Below, piece by piece: positions 17,157 through 25,995 of a DNA stretch of 64,000 nt (position 1 is its first letter; each line of letters starts with the position of its first letter). The translations under genes were made by a program, and so were the position numbers. Origin of the DNA: Alphaproteobacteria bacterium. Its GTDB lineage: Bacteria > Pseudomonadota > Alphaproteobacteria > Thalassobaculales > Thalassobaculaceae. The notes under the pieces were generated by a model. That model saw nothing but the letters and a program-made list of their open reading frames with translations, had not been told where the DNA came from and did not search any database. The stretch is taken from assembly GCA_022822665.1 (NCBI GenBank), contig JAJEAR010000027.1, positions 62,001-126,000 of the forward strand, written 5' to 3'.

Positions 17157-17861
17157 TCAGCCGGCGAGGTACACCTTCTGCACGAATTCGTCCTCGCTGA
17201 AGTCGCCGGGCCGGCCCTCATAGCGCATCGTGCCGTTCTGCAGGATGTAGACCTTGTCGGCCACGCCCAGGGCGATCGAGACGTTGTGTTCCACAAGCAG
17301 GATCGTCACCCCTTCCTCCTTGATGTCGCGGATGATGGATGCGATCTCCTTCACCATGATCGGACTCAGGCCCTGGCAGGGCTCGTCCATGATCAGGAGT
17401 TTCGGTCGCGCCATCAGGCCGCGGGCGACGGCGACCATTTCCTGCTGGCCCCCGCTCAACAGGCCGGCCCGATCGCGGGCCTTGCCACGCAGCACGGGAA
17501 ACCGGTCGAACATGCGCTCGATATCGTCCGCCACGCCGGCCCTGTCGGAACGGGAAAACGCGCCCATGCGCAGGTTTTCCATGACCGTCATGTACGGAAA
17601 CAGCCGGCGCCCTTCCATGACGCTGCCAATACCCATGCGGACGATGGTCTCTGGCTTTTCGTCGTCGATGCGGGTTCCCTGAAAGTGAATCTCGCCGCTC
17701 GTGGGCTTCTTGATCCCCGACACCGTCTTGAGAATTGTGCTTTTGCCCGAGCCGTTCGCCCCGAGCAGGCTGACCGTCTGGCCGTCCTCGACGTCCAGGT
17801 CGAGGTCATGGATGGCCTGGAAGATTCCGTAATGGACCGCCAGGCCGCGAATGCTCAGCAC
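17157..17861 (-). CDS. livF: Branched-chain amino acid-type ABC transporter ATP-binding protein
   Basis: A 234-residue cytoplasmic ATPase of the HAAT family. Walker A GANGSGKST is at residues 34-42, the signature is LLSGGQQEMVAVARGL, Walker B is LLIMDEP, followed by the switch histidine in LLVEHNVS. GTG 17861 has GGAGGATAGG directly upstream and starts 3 bases after the livG stop. Length matches LivF (about 233-240). It energises uptake together with LivG, LivH and LivM. Confidence 0.93.
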   Translation of the reverse strand: MLSIRGLAVHYGIFQAIHDLDLDVEDGQTVSLLGANGSGKSTILKTVSGIKKPTSGEIHFQGTRIDDEKPETIVRMGIGSVMEGRRLFPYMTVMENLRMGAFSRSDRAGVADDIERMFDRFPVLRGKARDRAGLLSGGQQEMVAVARGLMARPKLLIMDEPCQGLSPIMVKEIASIIRDIKEEGVTILLVEHNVSIALGVADKVYILQNGTMRYEGRPGDFSEDEFVQKVYLAG

Positions 17862-17864
17862 GTC

Positions 17865-18629
17865 CTATCCTCCGAGATATGACTCGATGACGGTCTTGTC
17901 CCGGGTTACCTCGTCGGGGAGGCCGTCAGCCATCTTGCGGCCAAAGTTGAGAGCGACGATCCGGTCGCACAGGTCCATCAGCAGATTGACGTTGTGTTCG
18001 ATCATGCAGATCGTGGTGCCGCTGTCCCGCGCGTTGGTGATCAGGCCAGCGATGGCGGCGACACGGGTGGGCGAAATCCCGGTCAGGGGTTCGTCAAGGA
18101 GCAGCAGCCTTGGCCGGGCCGCGAGACCGATGGCCAGGGTCAGCGTCTTCTGCCAGCCATAGGACAACTCGCCGGCCAGCTGTTCCCTGCGGTCGGCCAT
18201 GCCGGTCGCCACCAGCACCTCTTCGGCCCTTTCGGTGATGGCCCGCTCCTCGCGCCTGGTCGGGCCGGTGTTGAAGAACGCACCGAAGACGCCGTTCTCC
18301 CGGTGCAGGTGATAGCCGAAGCGGATGTTCTCGAGCACGGTGAGGGACCGGAACAGCAGGTTGAGCTGGAATGTCCGTACGATGCCGCGCTTGGCAATCC
18401 GGTGCGGCGAGAGATTCGTGATGCGGTTCCCACGCAGATAGACATGCCCGCCGTTGGCGCTCAGAAAGCCCGTGATGACGTTGAACAGGGTCGTCTTGCC
18501 GGATCCGTTGGGGCCGATAACGCCCAGGATTTCGCCGTCCTCGACATGGAAGTCCAGCATGTCGATCGCGGCGACACCACCGAATTTCTTGACCAGGCCG
18601 CGGGTCTCGAGCAGGGGTTCAGTCGCCAT
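17865..18629 (-). CDS. livG: Branched-chain amino acid-type ABC transporter ATP-binding protein
   Basis: A 254-residue ATPase. Walker A GPNGSGKTT lies at 39-47, with GELSYGWQKTLTLAIGLA as a slightly divergent signature (LSYGWQ instead of LSGGQ), Walker B LLLLDEP and IEHNVNLLMDL. The extended RGNRITNLSPHRIAKRGI insert is typical of LivG. It overlaps the end of livM by 11 bases. The altered signature is common in LivG proteins of this group and does not imply inactivity. Confidence 0.93.
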   Translation of the reverse strand: MATEPLLETRGLVKKFGGVAAIDMLDFHVEDGEILGVIGPNGSGKTTLFNVITGFLSANGGHVYLRGNRITNLSPHRIAKRGIVRTFQLNLLFRSLTVLENIRFGYHLHRENGVFGAFFNTGPTRREERAITERAEEVLVATGMADRREQLAGELSYGWQKTLTLAIGLAARPRLLLLDEPLTGISPTRVAAIAGLITNARDSGTTICMIEHNVNLLMDLCDRIVALNFGRKMADGLPDEVTRDKTVIESYLGG

Positions 18630-19644
18630 GCTGAGTCTCCATGCTCTCCTTCACCCTGCGACGGGTGACATAGCGCCGGATGCGCCGCGGCAGGCCGGAG
18701 AGACCCTCCGGGATGAAGATCATCACCAGGATCATCAGGGCGCCGGAGAGGATGATCTCGTAGGCGCCGATACCCCGCACGCCCATCGCGATACCCTTGA
18801 CCACAAAGACGCCGAGGATCGGGCCCCAGACCGTCGAGGCGCCGCCGATGATCACGTAGGAGACCGTCTCGATCGACTGGATGATCGTGAAGCTCTCGGG
18901 ATGCAGGAAGGTGTTGAACGAGCCGTAGACGGCGCCGGCGACGCCGGCCATGAAGCACGCCGTGGCAAACGCGAAGACCCGGTATGCCATTGTCGGCACG
19001 CCGACCGCTTCGCACAGGTCCGGAGCGTCGAACAGCGCACCGATCGTTGTTCCGATGCGGCTGTAGTCAATTCGGAGCATGATGAATACGGAAACGCACA
19101 GCAGGAAGAGAGCCAGATAGTACCAATGAACCTTCTGGGAGAAATCGATCAACAATATTCCGGGTATGATGATTGTATCGGGTGACGGGATCTTGCGAAA
19201 ACCCTGCCAGCCCCCGAAGACCGGGATGAAGAGATAGAGGAACGAAAGCCGGATGATCTCTCCCGTTGCCCATGAAATCAGGAAGAAATACGAGCTCTTC
19301 AGACGGAGTGTCGGAATTCCGATCGCGATGGCAAAGACCGCGGCTGCGCAGCCGCCGAGCGGCAGGGATAGCCAGAAACTGATGCCAAGATCCCGCGACA
19401 GCAATCCGGCGGCGTAGCCTCCGATCGCAATGAACCCGGCCGTGCCGAAGGATACCAGTCCGGTGCGCCACAGCAGCCTGAGGCCGATGGCGACCATGGA
19501 ATGGATGAAGACGTTGACCAGCGCATGCAGGTAATATTCTTCATGAAACCACAGGGGCAGGGTCAGGAAGAACAGGAATACGAGCGCAACTAACCACCAG
19601 GTCAGTCGGTTCCAGAGTCCGGTACTGACGGTCCTGTCTGTCAC
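18619..19644 (-). CDS. livM: Branched-chain amino acid-type ABC transporter permease
   Basis: A 341-residue inner-membrane permease with about 8-10 hydrophobic spans. Family landmarks are GLVSFGTAGFIAIGGYAAG and the cytoplasmic EAA-like loop LCEAVGVPTMAYRVFAFATACFM, followed by GAVYGSFNTFLHPESF and GGASTVWGPILG. It starts within a 4-base overlap with the livH stop and ends inside livG, so the permease and ATPase genes are tightly coupled. Confidence 0.92.
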   Translation of the reverse strand: MTDRTVSTGLWNRLTWWLVALVFLFFLTLPLWFHEEYYLHALVNVFIHSMVAIGLRLLWRTGLVSFGTAGFIAIGGYAAGLLSRDLGISFWLSLPLGGCAAAVFAIAIGIPTLRLKSSYFFLISWATGEIIRLSFLYLFIPVFGGWQGFRKIPSPDTIIIPGILLIDFSQKVHWYYLALFLLCVSVFIMLRIDYSRIGTTIGALFDAPDLCEAVGVPTMAYRVFAFATACFMAGVAGAVYGSFNTFLHPESFTIIQSIETVSYVIIGGASTVWGPILGVFVVKGIAMGVRGIGAYEIILSGALMILVMIFIPEGLSGLPRRIRRYVTRRRVKESMETQHGD

Positions 19645-20567
19645 TCTTCCCTCGTAAACACATCAAAGACAATGCCGCTGAACAGGCCCGTCGGTTTGAA
19701 CACGATCACACCTATGACAAGGGCAAGCAGGATTATCTGCGTGAAATACCCGAAGAACACATTGCCGAAGGCGTCGATGAATCCAACGAGGATGCCCGCC
19801 CATATGGCGCCAGTTATGCTGCCCATGCCTCCGAGAATGATCACCATGAACGCCTTGATGAGATAGCCTTCGGCCATGTAGGCGTGCACGGTGAAGACGG
19901 GCGCGATCACGGCTGCGGCCGCCGCCGCCATGCTGCAGCCGATGAACATGGCGATCGTCGCGGTGCGCGGGATGTTCACGCCGGAAACGGCTGCCGCATC
20001 GCTGTCCTGCGCGACTGCGCGCATTGCCAGGCCGGTCCGGGTGTAGCGCAGGAGCAGCAGCAGTCCGGTGGTGAGCAGCACGGCGACCACGATGATCATC
20101 AGCCGTTCCAGCGGGAACCGGGCACCGAAAATGTCCACAAGGCCCTCAAAATAGGTCGGGACGCTCTTGGTGTGGATGCCGAAGGTCACGAAGGCGCCCT
20201 GCTGCATGATCTGCGTCAGTCCGACGGCCACGATCAGGCAGGGCAGAACCTTGCCCCAGAACCGCTGATAGAGAACCCGGTTGACGAGGGCGCCGAGGGC
20301 GCCGATCGCGATCACCGCCATGATCGCCGCCAGTGGATATGGAATGTCCAGGACACGAAGGAACTCGGGCACGTTCTCGATCGCCGTGGTTTCCTTGTCC
20401 ACCAGCATCCAGACCAGATAGGCGCCGAACATCAGAAAGGCGCCGTGGGCGAAATTGATGATGTGCAGGACACCGAGAACGAGACTGAGGCCCGTCGCCG
20501 TCATGACGTAGAGGCCGGCGAGCATCAGCGCGTTCAGCAGCGTCTGGAGAAACAGTATCGAGTTCAT
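19641..20567 (-). CDS. livH: Branched-chain amino acid-type ABC transporter permease
   Basis: A 308-residue inner-membrane permease with about eight spans. It has the LivH landmarks GLSLVLGVLHIINFAHGAFLM near residues 27-48, the loop AVAQDSDAAAVSGVNIPRTATIAM and GGMGSITGAIWAGILVGFIDAFG. It follows the binding-protein gene after 161 bases that contain an imperfect hairpin. Forms the translocation channel with LivM. Confidence 0.92.
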   Translation of the reverse strand: MNSILFLQTLLNALMLAGLYVMTATGLSLVLGVLHIINFAHGAFLMFGAYLVWMLVDKETTAIENVPEFLRVLDIPYPLAAIMAVIAIGALGALVNRVLYQRFWGKVLPCLIVAVGLTQIMQQGAFVTFGIHTKSVPTYFEGLVDIFGARFPLERLMIIVVAVLLTTGLLLLLRYTRTGLAMRAVAQDSDAAAVSGVNIPRTATIAMFIGCSMAAAAAAVIAPVFTVHAYMAEGYLIKAFMVIILGGMGSITGAIWAGILVGFIDAFGNVFFGYFTQIILLALVIGVIVFKPTGLFSGIVFDVFTREE

Positions 20568-20615
20568 GAACCGCCTGTCAGTCTCATGGATGCGCCTGTG
20601 AAAGTTCCGGCGGCA

Positions 20616-20640
20616 CCGGACAACGCACCCTGTCGTCCGG
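20616..20640 (-). promoter_or_regulatory. Hairpin between livK-like and livH genes
   Basis: CCGGACAAC (20616-20624) and GTCGTCCGG (20632-20640) form a 9-bp stem with one mismatch and a 7-base loop, between the binding-protein stop and the permease start. Such stems often protect the 3' end of the binding-protein mRNA, or end part of the transcripts, so that the binding protein is made in excess. There is no T-run, so full termination is unlikely. Confidence 0.5.
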
Positions 20641-20728
20641 CGTCAGCGGAAGCGTCCTGCCTGCCTGCCGCCCGGTCGTCTCGTATGTCACGATCGGGTC
20701 GGCAGGAATGGCGCAGGGTGACCTGATT

Positions 20729-21919
20729 TCAGGGAACTTCGGGCATTCCGAAGGCGATGGTGATGATCTGACCGTCCTTGAAGACATTGATCGGCAGCGC
20801 GTGGATCATCTGGCGCTTGATGCCGTAGGTCTCCTCGCCGCCCCAGGCGGTCATCTGGCCGGACAGCGTCTCCCAGCTGAAGGTTTCGAAGAAATCCCTC
20901 AGTTCGGTCGGGTCGATGCACTGGCAGGCTTCAATGGCGCTGAACACGCCATTGGCAGCATCATACATCTTCTCGCTGTGGAATGTGACGAACTTCTCCT
21001 TGTATTTTTCCTGGTACTTCTTCGCATACGCTTTCTGTGCCTCGGAAACGTCCGGCGACTCATAGGATATCGACTGGAGCAGATACATGCCTTCCATGGC
21101 TTCCGCGCCGGCGATCTTGAGTGTCTCGTCGGGATTCGTTCCGGCACTGACAATGGTGCCTTCGTAGCCGAGTTCGTGCAGCTGCTTGACGATCAGGCCC
21201 TCGTGTCCCGGGCGTGTTGCCGACATCTCGATCAGGTCCGGCCCAGCGGCCAGCATCGCGGTGATCGGCGCATAGAAATCGGAGGCGGTCTCGTCTGTAT
21301 AGTCTTCGTGCACGACGTCGAAGCCGAGATCGAGCGCGTGCTTCTTCATCAGTGCGCCCGACGCCATGCCGGCCGATGTCGCACCCTCGAAGACGGCGAT
21401 CTTGTTCTTGTCGGGGAAGTTCTTGATCCACCAGCGCAGGAAGCTCGCGCCAAACTCGTTGCCCGTTCCCCACACGCGGTAGGTGTAGGTCTTGTCCGCG
21501 CCGATGGCCTTGGGATTCCAGCCGGTCGTGGTGTTGAAGATCTTGTTCTTCTCCAGCACCGCCTCGGTCGCGGCAATGGTCGGGCCCGATCCCGAGTTCG
21601 TAACGAGAATCTTGATGCCGTCATCGAACACCAGCTTGTTCGCTACTTCGACAGCCAGTTCGGCAGAATACTTGTGATCATATACCTTGTACTTGATCTC
21701 CAGAGCCTTGCCGTCAAGCTTGACCCCGCCTCGAGCGTTCCACTCGTCAATGGCGATGCCCACGCCGCGGGACGCGCCGATTCCCAGCGCTGCCCCCGGT
21801 CCGCTCATCGGCTCGTACGCTCCGATCCAGAGCTCGCCGTCGAACGCGTTGGCCTGCACGGCAGAAAGTCCCAGGACCAACATGCCCGCCATGGCAATCG
21901 AAGTGACTGGTCTGCGCAT
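20729..21919 (-). CDS. Branched-chain amino acid-type ABC transporter substrate-binding protein
   Basis: A 396-residue periplasmic protein. ATG 21919 with GGGAGGAAGAG immediately upstream starts a signal peptide (MRRPVTSIAMAGMLVLGLSA, cleavage after ANA at residue 25). The mature protein reads IGAYEPMSGPGAALGIGASRGV, then VTNSGSGPTIAATEAV, the periplasmic-binding-protein type I fold of the LivK/HAAT family. It is the first gene of the livK-H-M-G-F operon. The ligand could be a branched-chain amino acid, amide or other carboxylate; the sequence alone does not say. Confidence 0.9.
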   Translation of the reverse strand: MRRPVTSIAMAGMLVLGLSAVQANAFDGELWIGAYEPMSGPGAALGIGASRGVGIAIDEWNARGGVKLDGKALEIKYKVYDHKYSAELAVEVANKLVFDDGIKILVTNSGSGPTIAATEAVLEKNKIFNTTTGWNPKAIGADKTYTYRVWGTGNEFGASFLRWWIKNFPDKNKIAVFEGATSAGMASGALMKKHALDLGFDVVHEDYTDETASDFYAPITAMLAAGPDLIEMSATRPGHEGLIVKQLHELGYEGTIVSAGTNPDETLKIAGAEAMEGMYLLQSISYESPDVSEAQKAYAKKYQEKYKEKFVTFHSEKMYDAANGVFSAIEACQCIDPTELRDFFETFSWETLSGQMTAWGGEETYGIKRQMIHALPINVFKDGQIITIAFGMPEVP

Positions 21920-22676
21920 CTCTTCCTCCCTTGGAATCCCCGGTCCGGAAGCGACGGCGTGGCGCCGTGTCTCGAGACTGCCGGCACCTGGTTCACCTTC
22001 TCGCGCAGCCGCCCGCATTCAGGAAAAGCCGCGGCCGCGGGACCCAGTCCGGCGGGTACCGTTTCCGAATCCTGGTTTCGTCAAATTTGATCTTGACAGG
22101 AAGCGCTGACGTGTTCCACCCGATTCTTGGTGTAAACGGTCGTCTTGATGGAGAAGGGAGCTACGATTCGTCTGGTCCGGTGCATTCCGACGAGGTCGTG
22201 CGGCCCGTGTCTGACGGACCGATCTGCCCTGGTCGTCTGGCACGAGGAGGTGCGCCTGCGGAATTCCGCCGTTCCGTGATGCGCCGTGTTTGATCTCACG
22301 ACGTCGTGTTCGACACACGCCCTGCATCCGGTCGGCTGGCGTTCCGGGAACCTGCAGAGAGCCGGCGCAGGCCGTCGATCCGCCGTGGCTCCGTTCATGC
22401 CCTGAATGGTGTGGGGGATGTCGCGGGTCCGGACCGTGGGGTCCGACCACCGGGGGAGGAAGCCATGGCCCCGACTGTTCCCATCGCGAACCGGCGGAGC
22501 AGGTGAAGGACGCGATGCCGCTCCTCCGCCTCGTACTCCCCGCCCGAGCCCCTCGAATGCCTCGAACGGCCGGTGCGCCATCGGCGTATTCGCGCGCGCC
22601 GTCCCGTCCGGTGCGACGGCCGGCAGGCACGCGCCCCGTGTCGGACGCTGCCCGCCGTTCGGTCAGGCTCGACGGC
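21920..22676 (-). other. Upstream region of the Liv operon, no gene recognised
   Basis: 757 bases between the end of the alpha/beta hydrolase gene and the livK-like start. The open frames here have low-complexity arginine/proline-rich composition and no domain, so they are taken as chance frames. It must contain the Liv operon promoter, and 22080-22097 holds a palindromic element. Confidence 0.5.
22080..22097 (-). promoter_or_regulatory. AT-rich palindrome upstream of the Liv operon
   Basis: The element contains the perfect 10-base palindrome TCAAATTTGA (22081-22090) and an overlapping inverted pair GTCAA (22080-22084) / TTGAC (22093-22097). It lies 160 bases before the livK-like start in otherwise GC-rich DNA. 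A regulator-binding operator is plausible, but no regulator gene is next to it. Confidence 0.35.
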
Positions 22677-24692
22677 TCACGGACCGCGCACGCCGGTCAG
22701 CGGCCGGCCCCAGCCGGCTGCCATGGCGGCGGCGCGTTCCACGTCCTCTTCGAGCATGAACCCGTCGCGGACCAGGGCCTGCGCGGCTTCGCGCACCGCC
22801 GCGACATACCCCGCCGCATCCCCGTAGCGTTCGGTGAGCGACCGCCTCGGATCGCCGGTGGCCGCGCGTTCCTCGGGTGTTTCCGGCAGCGGGACGTAGG
22901 ATCCCGAGAACTCGTGCATCGCGCCCTCGCCGCGGCCGCGGCGACGGATGTTCCAGCCGGTGAAGGTCCCGAGCGGCGCGGCAACCATCGGTGCCTTCAC
23001 GCCGGCGATCTCGTTGCCGTCCCCGTCGACCGCGGGCACCAGCACCGGGTAGGCGTCGGGGTCGCGCACGTCGGGCGGTTCGCGGTCGTGAATGCCCTCG
23101 TCGCGCCGGGGCCCGAAGTCGAGCAGCGGCATCAGGTTCGGCCCGGTCGGGCACATCACGCCGGGGATGGCGGGGAACTGCTCGCGCCAGGCAGCGAAGG
23201 GAACCAGGGTTCCGTCATTGACCCGCGGGTAACGGCTCGGCGGCGGCGGCGCACCCTCGGTCGCCCACCGGTCGAGCGCGTCCAGCATGGCGCGGAACAG
23301 CATCGAGGTCCGGGCGATGTTGAGCCATTCGCGGCAGATGCCGGACTGCGGCGGTCCCTGGTTCGGATCGGCAGAATGCTGGGTCCCGGTCCAGTGGTAG
23401 ATGCGCACTCCGTCCGGTTCGGTGAGGTCACGGCCCTCGCAGTCGGTGTGAACCAGCGAGCCCCGGCGCTGCCAGTACTCGGTGGCGGTCTGGGTGTGGA
23501 TGATGAGCGGATCGAGCCCCGGCCGCGTGGTCACGGCATCGCGCAAGCCGGTGTGCGGATCCGTGCATGTGCCGTAGGCAAAGGGAAACCGGTCGGCCGG
23601 CGCGTAATGGTCCTCGTGCTGCTGTCCACCCGACACGACCGCGTTGGCAAACCGCTGGTTCAGCCACTTGCCTCCGGCGCCGGAGACATGCGGCATCAGG
23701 CCGTCAAACACCCTGCGCCCGTCGGCATCGACGTTGAATCCCCGCCAGACGAAGTCGCGAATGGCACGCCCGGTCTGCGAGCGGCCGTAGCCGTAGGCTT
23801 TCTCGACCGGCCCCAGCAGTGTCGCACCCTCATCGTGGTAGCGCAGGTGACTGACCAGGTCACGGACCGCGACGTGACCGAGCCCGAGCACCAGGGGATC
23901 TCGACCGGTGTAGACCAGTTCGTAGATCCAGCCGGGTCGGAACCCCGCCGGCAGGTGGATGTGGCAGTCCGAGGGCGCGATACCTTGTTCCGGACCCAGC
24001 AGGTTCACGGCCTCGCCGTGCTCGACCCGGGCGAACGCCCAGTCGGACGCCGGCACCGGCCGGCGTTCGGCGTCGGCGTAGGGACGCATGGTCAGCGTTG
24101 CATCGCGCGAATCGGTCGAGACTGCCGGGTGCGGCCGGGTGGAACTGCGGCCGCTGAGCGGAAAGCAGTTGATGCCCTCCTGGTCGGCGATGAACTCGGT
24201 GCGCACCAGGCCGGTGACCGGCCCGTCGGGTAGCCGCGCTGTCGGCAGCTGCATCAGCATCCGCCCGTCACCCGCCAGCAGGTCGCCCTGCCAGGCACCG
24301 AACACGATGGTGTAGCCGCGCCGGAACAGGAAACCGTTGCCGGCATGCTCGGCGCTGGAGGGGTCGTTGCTGTGCCGCGCATCGCAGAAGTACTGGAGCA
24401 GGCGCTTGTTGCCCCGGTTGCCCCAGTCGAACATCAGCCGGCGGTTGCCGCGTGCCGCATCCACCGGGCGCAGGATGAACACGTCGGCGGCAAATCCGAC
24501 CATGCCGTCCCCGTCCCGGGGTGCGAGCGCAATGTCGGTGACACCCGCCTGGGCGGCGGCATCCGGATCGACCCGGTGCTTCGCGCGGGCGACGATACGC
24601 TCGTACGATCCGGTCTTTCCGAAGTCGAGCGCGTCGGCGAACGGGCGGCGGTCGATGATTTCAAGGCTGCACAGCGTGGGGGCCGGGGGCAT
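22677..24692 (-). CDS. Large alpha/beta hydrolase domain protein (Abhydrolase_10-like)
   Basis: A 671-residue protein without a clear signal peptide. The probable nucleophile elbow is KAYGYGRSQTGRAIRDFVWRG, matching the G-x-SQ-x-GR-x-R-x-F pattern of this uncharacterised hydrolase family. Other family blocks are GAWQGDLL, LPDGPVTGLVRTEF and the C-terminal APLGTFTGWNIR. ATG 24692 is used because the family starts around LEIIDRRPFADALDFGKTGSYE; a much longer upstream frame is antisense to the enoyl-CoA hydratase and is rejected. It is divergent from that hydratase with a 54-base gap, so they may share a regulator and pathway. Substrate unknown. Confidence 0.8.
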   Translation of the reverse strand: MPPAPTLCSLEIIDRRPFADALDFGKTGSYERIVARAKHRVDPDAAAQAGVTDIALAPRDGDGMVGFAADVFILRPVDAARGNRRLMFDWGNRGNKRLLQYFCDARHSNDPSSAEHAGNGFLFRRGYTIVFGAWQGDLLAGDGRMLMQLPTARLPDGPVTGLVRTEFIADQEGINCFPLSGRSSTRPHPAVSTDSRDATLTMRPYADAERRPVPASDWAFARVEHGEAVNLLGPEQGIAPSDCHIHLPAGFRPGWIYELVYTGRDPLVLGLGHVAVRDLVSHLRYHDEGATLLGPVEKAYGYGRSQTGRAIRDFVWRGFNVDADGRRVFDGLMPHVSGAGGKWLNQRFANAVVSGGQQHEDHYAPADRFPFAYGTCTDPHTGLRDAVTTRPGLDPLIIHTQTATEYWQRRGSLVHTDCEGRDLTEPDGVRIYHWTGTQHSADPNQGPPQSGICREWLNIARTSMLFRAMLDALDRWATEGAPPPPSRYPRVNDGTLVPFAAWREQFPAIPGVMCPTGPNLMPLLDFGPRRDEGIHDREPPDVRDPDAYPVLVPAVDGDGNEIAGVKAPMVAAPLGTFTGWNIRRRGRGEGAMHEFSGSYVPLPETPEERAATGDPRRSLTERYGDAAGYVAAVREAAQALVRDGFMLEEDVERAAAMAAGWGRPLTGVRGP

Positions 24693-24746
24693 GATGAACC
24701 TTACTTCCGGCAGGCTGCCGGATTTGCCAGGACAGGGAAGGGGGCG

Positions 24747-25532
24747 ATGATGCCAGAAACCCGATCCGCACCGGAACCGGTTGTGAGCACCGCGCGCGTA
24801 CGCGCGGTCCACCACGTGGTGCTCGACCGGCCGCAGGCGCTGAACGCCATGACCCCGCAACTCGTCGCCGAACTGACCGCGGCGGTCCGTTCCGCCAACG
24901 CCGATCCCGAGGTGGCGGCCATCGTGCTGCGCGGGGCCGGGCGAGCCTTCTGTGCCGGCGCCGACCTGTTCGAACGCACCATGCCGGCGAGCGAGGCCGA
25001 GGCGCGCGCCCGTGCGATCGCGATCCAGGACGCGACGCGCGCCATCGTCGACGGTGATGTCCCGGTGATCGGCGCCATCCATGGCTGGGCGGTCGGCGGC
25101 GGTCTCGAGTGGGCGATCAACTGCGACTTTCCGATCTGGGCCGAGAGTGCCCGCGGGTTCTTCCCGGAGGTTTCCTGGGGACTGTTCGTCACCGGAGGCG
25201 TGACCGCGATCCTGCCGCGGCTCGCGGGCCTGCAAAAGGCGCGCGAGCTGTTGCTGCTGGGCGAGCGCTACACCGCTTCCCAGTTCCTCGAACTCGGGGT
25301 GGCGTGGCGGGTGGTTCCCGACGATACCCTGCTCGCGGAGGCGCAGGCACTGGGCGACCGTCTCGCTGCCCTGCCCCGACGTGCCGTGCGCGACATGAAA
25401 CGTACCCTGGCCCGTTCCGTGCCGGGGGACGTGCGCGCGGCGATGGACCACGAGGTCGAGGCGGTGGTTCGTTCGTGGCAGGATCCGGAGACCTGGGATC
25501 GCGTCGCGGCCTTCCGCACCGCGCGGGACTGA
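24747..25532 (+). CDS. Enoyl-CoA hydratase/isomerase family protein
   Basis: A 261-residue crotonase-fold protein. The first oxyanion loop is GRAFCAGADLFERT and the second GWAVGGGLEWAINCDFPIWAE. At the usual catalytic glutamates it has VGGGLE (first Glu position near the GG pair) and FPEVSWGLF, so hydratase or isomerase activity is possible. ATG 24747 (or 24750) follows GGAAGGGGG. A C-terminal helix ends EAVVRSWQDPETWDRVAAF. Probably acts on a CoA ester in fatty or aromatic acid breakdown. The neighbouring hydrolase is divergent. Confidence 0.87.
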   Translation: MMPETRSAPEPVVSTARVRAVHHVVLDRPQALNAMTPQLVAELTAAVRSANADPEVAAIVLRGAGRAFCAGADLFERTMPASEAEARARAIAIQDATRAIVDGDVPVIGAIHGWAVGGGLEWAINCDFPIWAESARGFFPEVSWGLFVTGGVTAILPRLAGLQKARELLLLGERYTASQFLELGVAWRVVPDDTLLAEAQALGDRLAALPRRAVRDMKRTLARSVPGDVRAAMDHEVEAVVRSWQDPETWDRVAAFRTARD

Positions 25533-25536
25533 CCGG

Positions 25537-25995
25537 TCAGCCGGCCGGCGTGCCGACCTGGTCGGGATGCAGGGTCAGAGCCGGGTCGAGGCGGTCCTGG
25601 AGGCGCAGCCCGGCGGCGCGTGCGAACCGGATCGTGAGCGCCTTGCGGCGCGACGCGTTCAGCGGCTGGACCGGCGCCGGACGGATGACGGCGGCGTCCC
25701 AGGCATCGGCGCGCATCAGGCCGCAGTGCTGCGGGATCAGGTCGATCGAGAACTCCGGCGGTACCGCGAAGAAGAACTGGTCGCAGTATTCGAGATAGGA
25801 TTCCCACTTGCGGTCGGAGCGGAAGTCGGCATGGCTCGACTTCACCTCGACGATGACGATGCTGCCGTCGGTCGCGAGTGCGATCACGTCGACCCGGCGC
25901 CGGGTGCGCAAGGTGAATTCTGTCAGTGTGGCGTAGCCGCTTGCGCGCAGGTGTCGACAGATTCCCCGCGCCAGTTGAGTGCCGAAGTTCTCCAT
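25537..25995 (-). CDS. mmcB: MmcB-family DNA repair protein
   Basis: A 152-residue protein of the DUF394/MmcB family. It has a PD-(D/E)XK-type core: VDVIALATDGSIVIVEVKSS near residues 34-53, with the D...E-x-K arrangement. After it come DFRSDRKWESYLEYCDQFFFAVP and IPQHCGLMRADAWDA. In Caulobacter the homologue is an SOS-regulated mitomycin C resistance gene. ATG 25995 is chosen from homology (MENFGTQLARG); there is no good ribosome site, and a -10-like TACAGT ending seven bases upstream suggests a leaderless transcript. The start codon lies inside a LexA-type box. The gene is convergent with the enoyl-CoA hydratase, with a 4-base gap. Confidence 0.88.
   Translation of the reverse strand: MENFGTQLARGICRHLRASGYATLTEFTLRTRRRVDVIALATDGSIVIVEVKSSHADFRSDRKWESYLEYCDQFFFAVPPEFSIDLIPQHCGLMRADAWDAAVIRPAPVQPLNASRRKALTIRFARAAGLRLQDRLDPALTLHPDQVGTPAG

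Noticed and set aside
22081..22581. 166-residue minus-strand frame upstream of the Liv operon
   Set aside because: Arginine- and proline-rich composition without a domain and no ribosome site; treated as non-coding.
24693..25451. Upstream extension of the large hydrolase frame
   Set aside because: It is antisense to the enoyl-CoA hydratase and carries no hydrolase homology.
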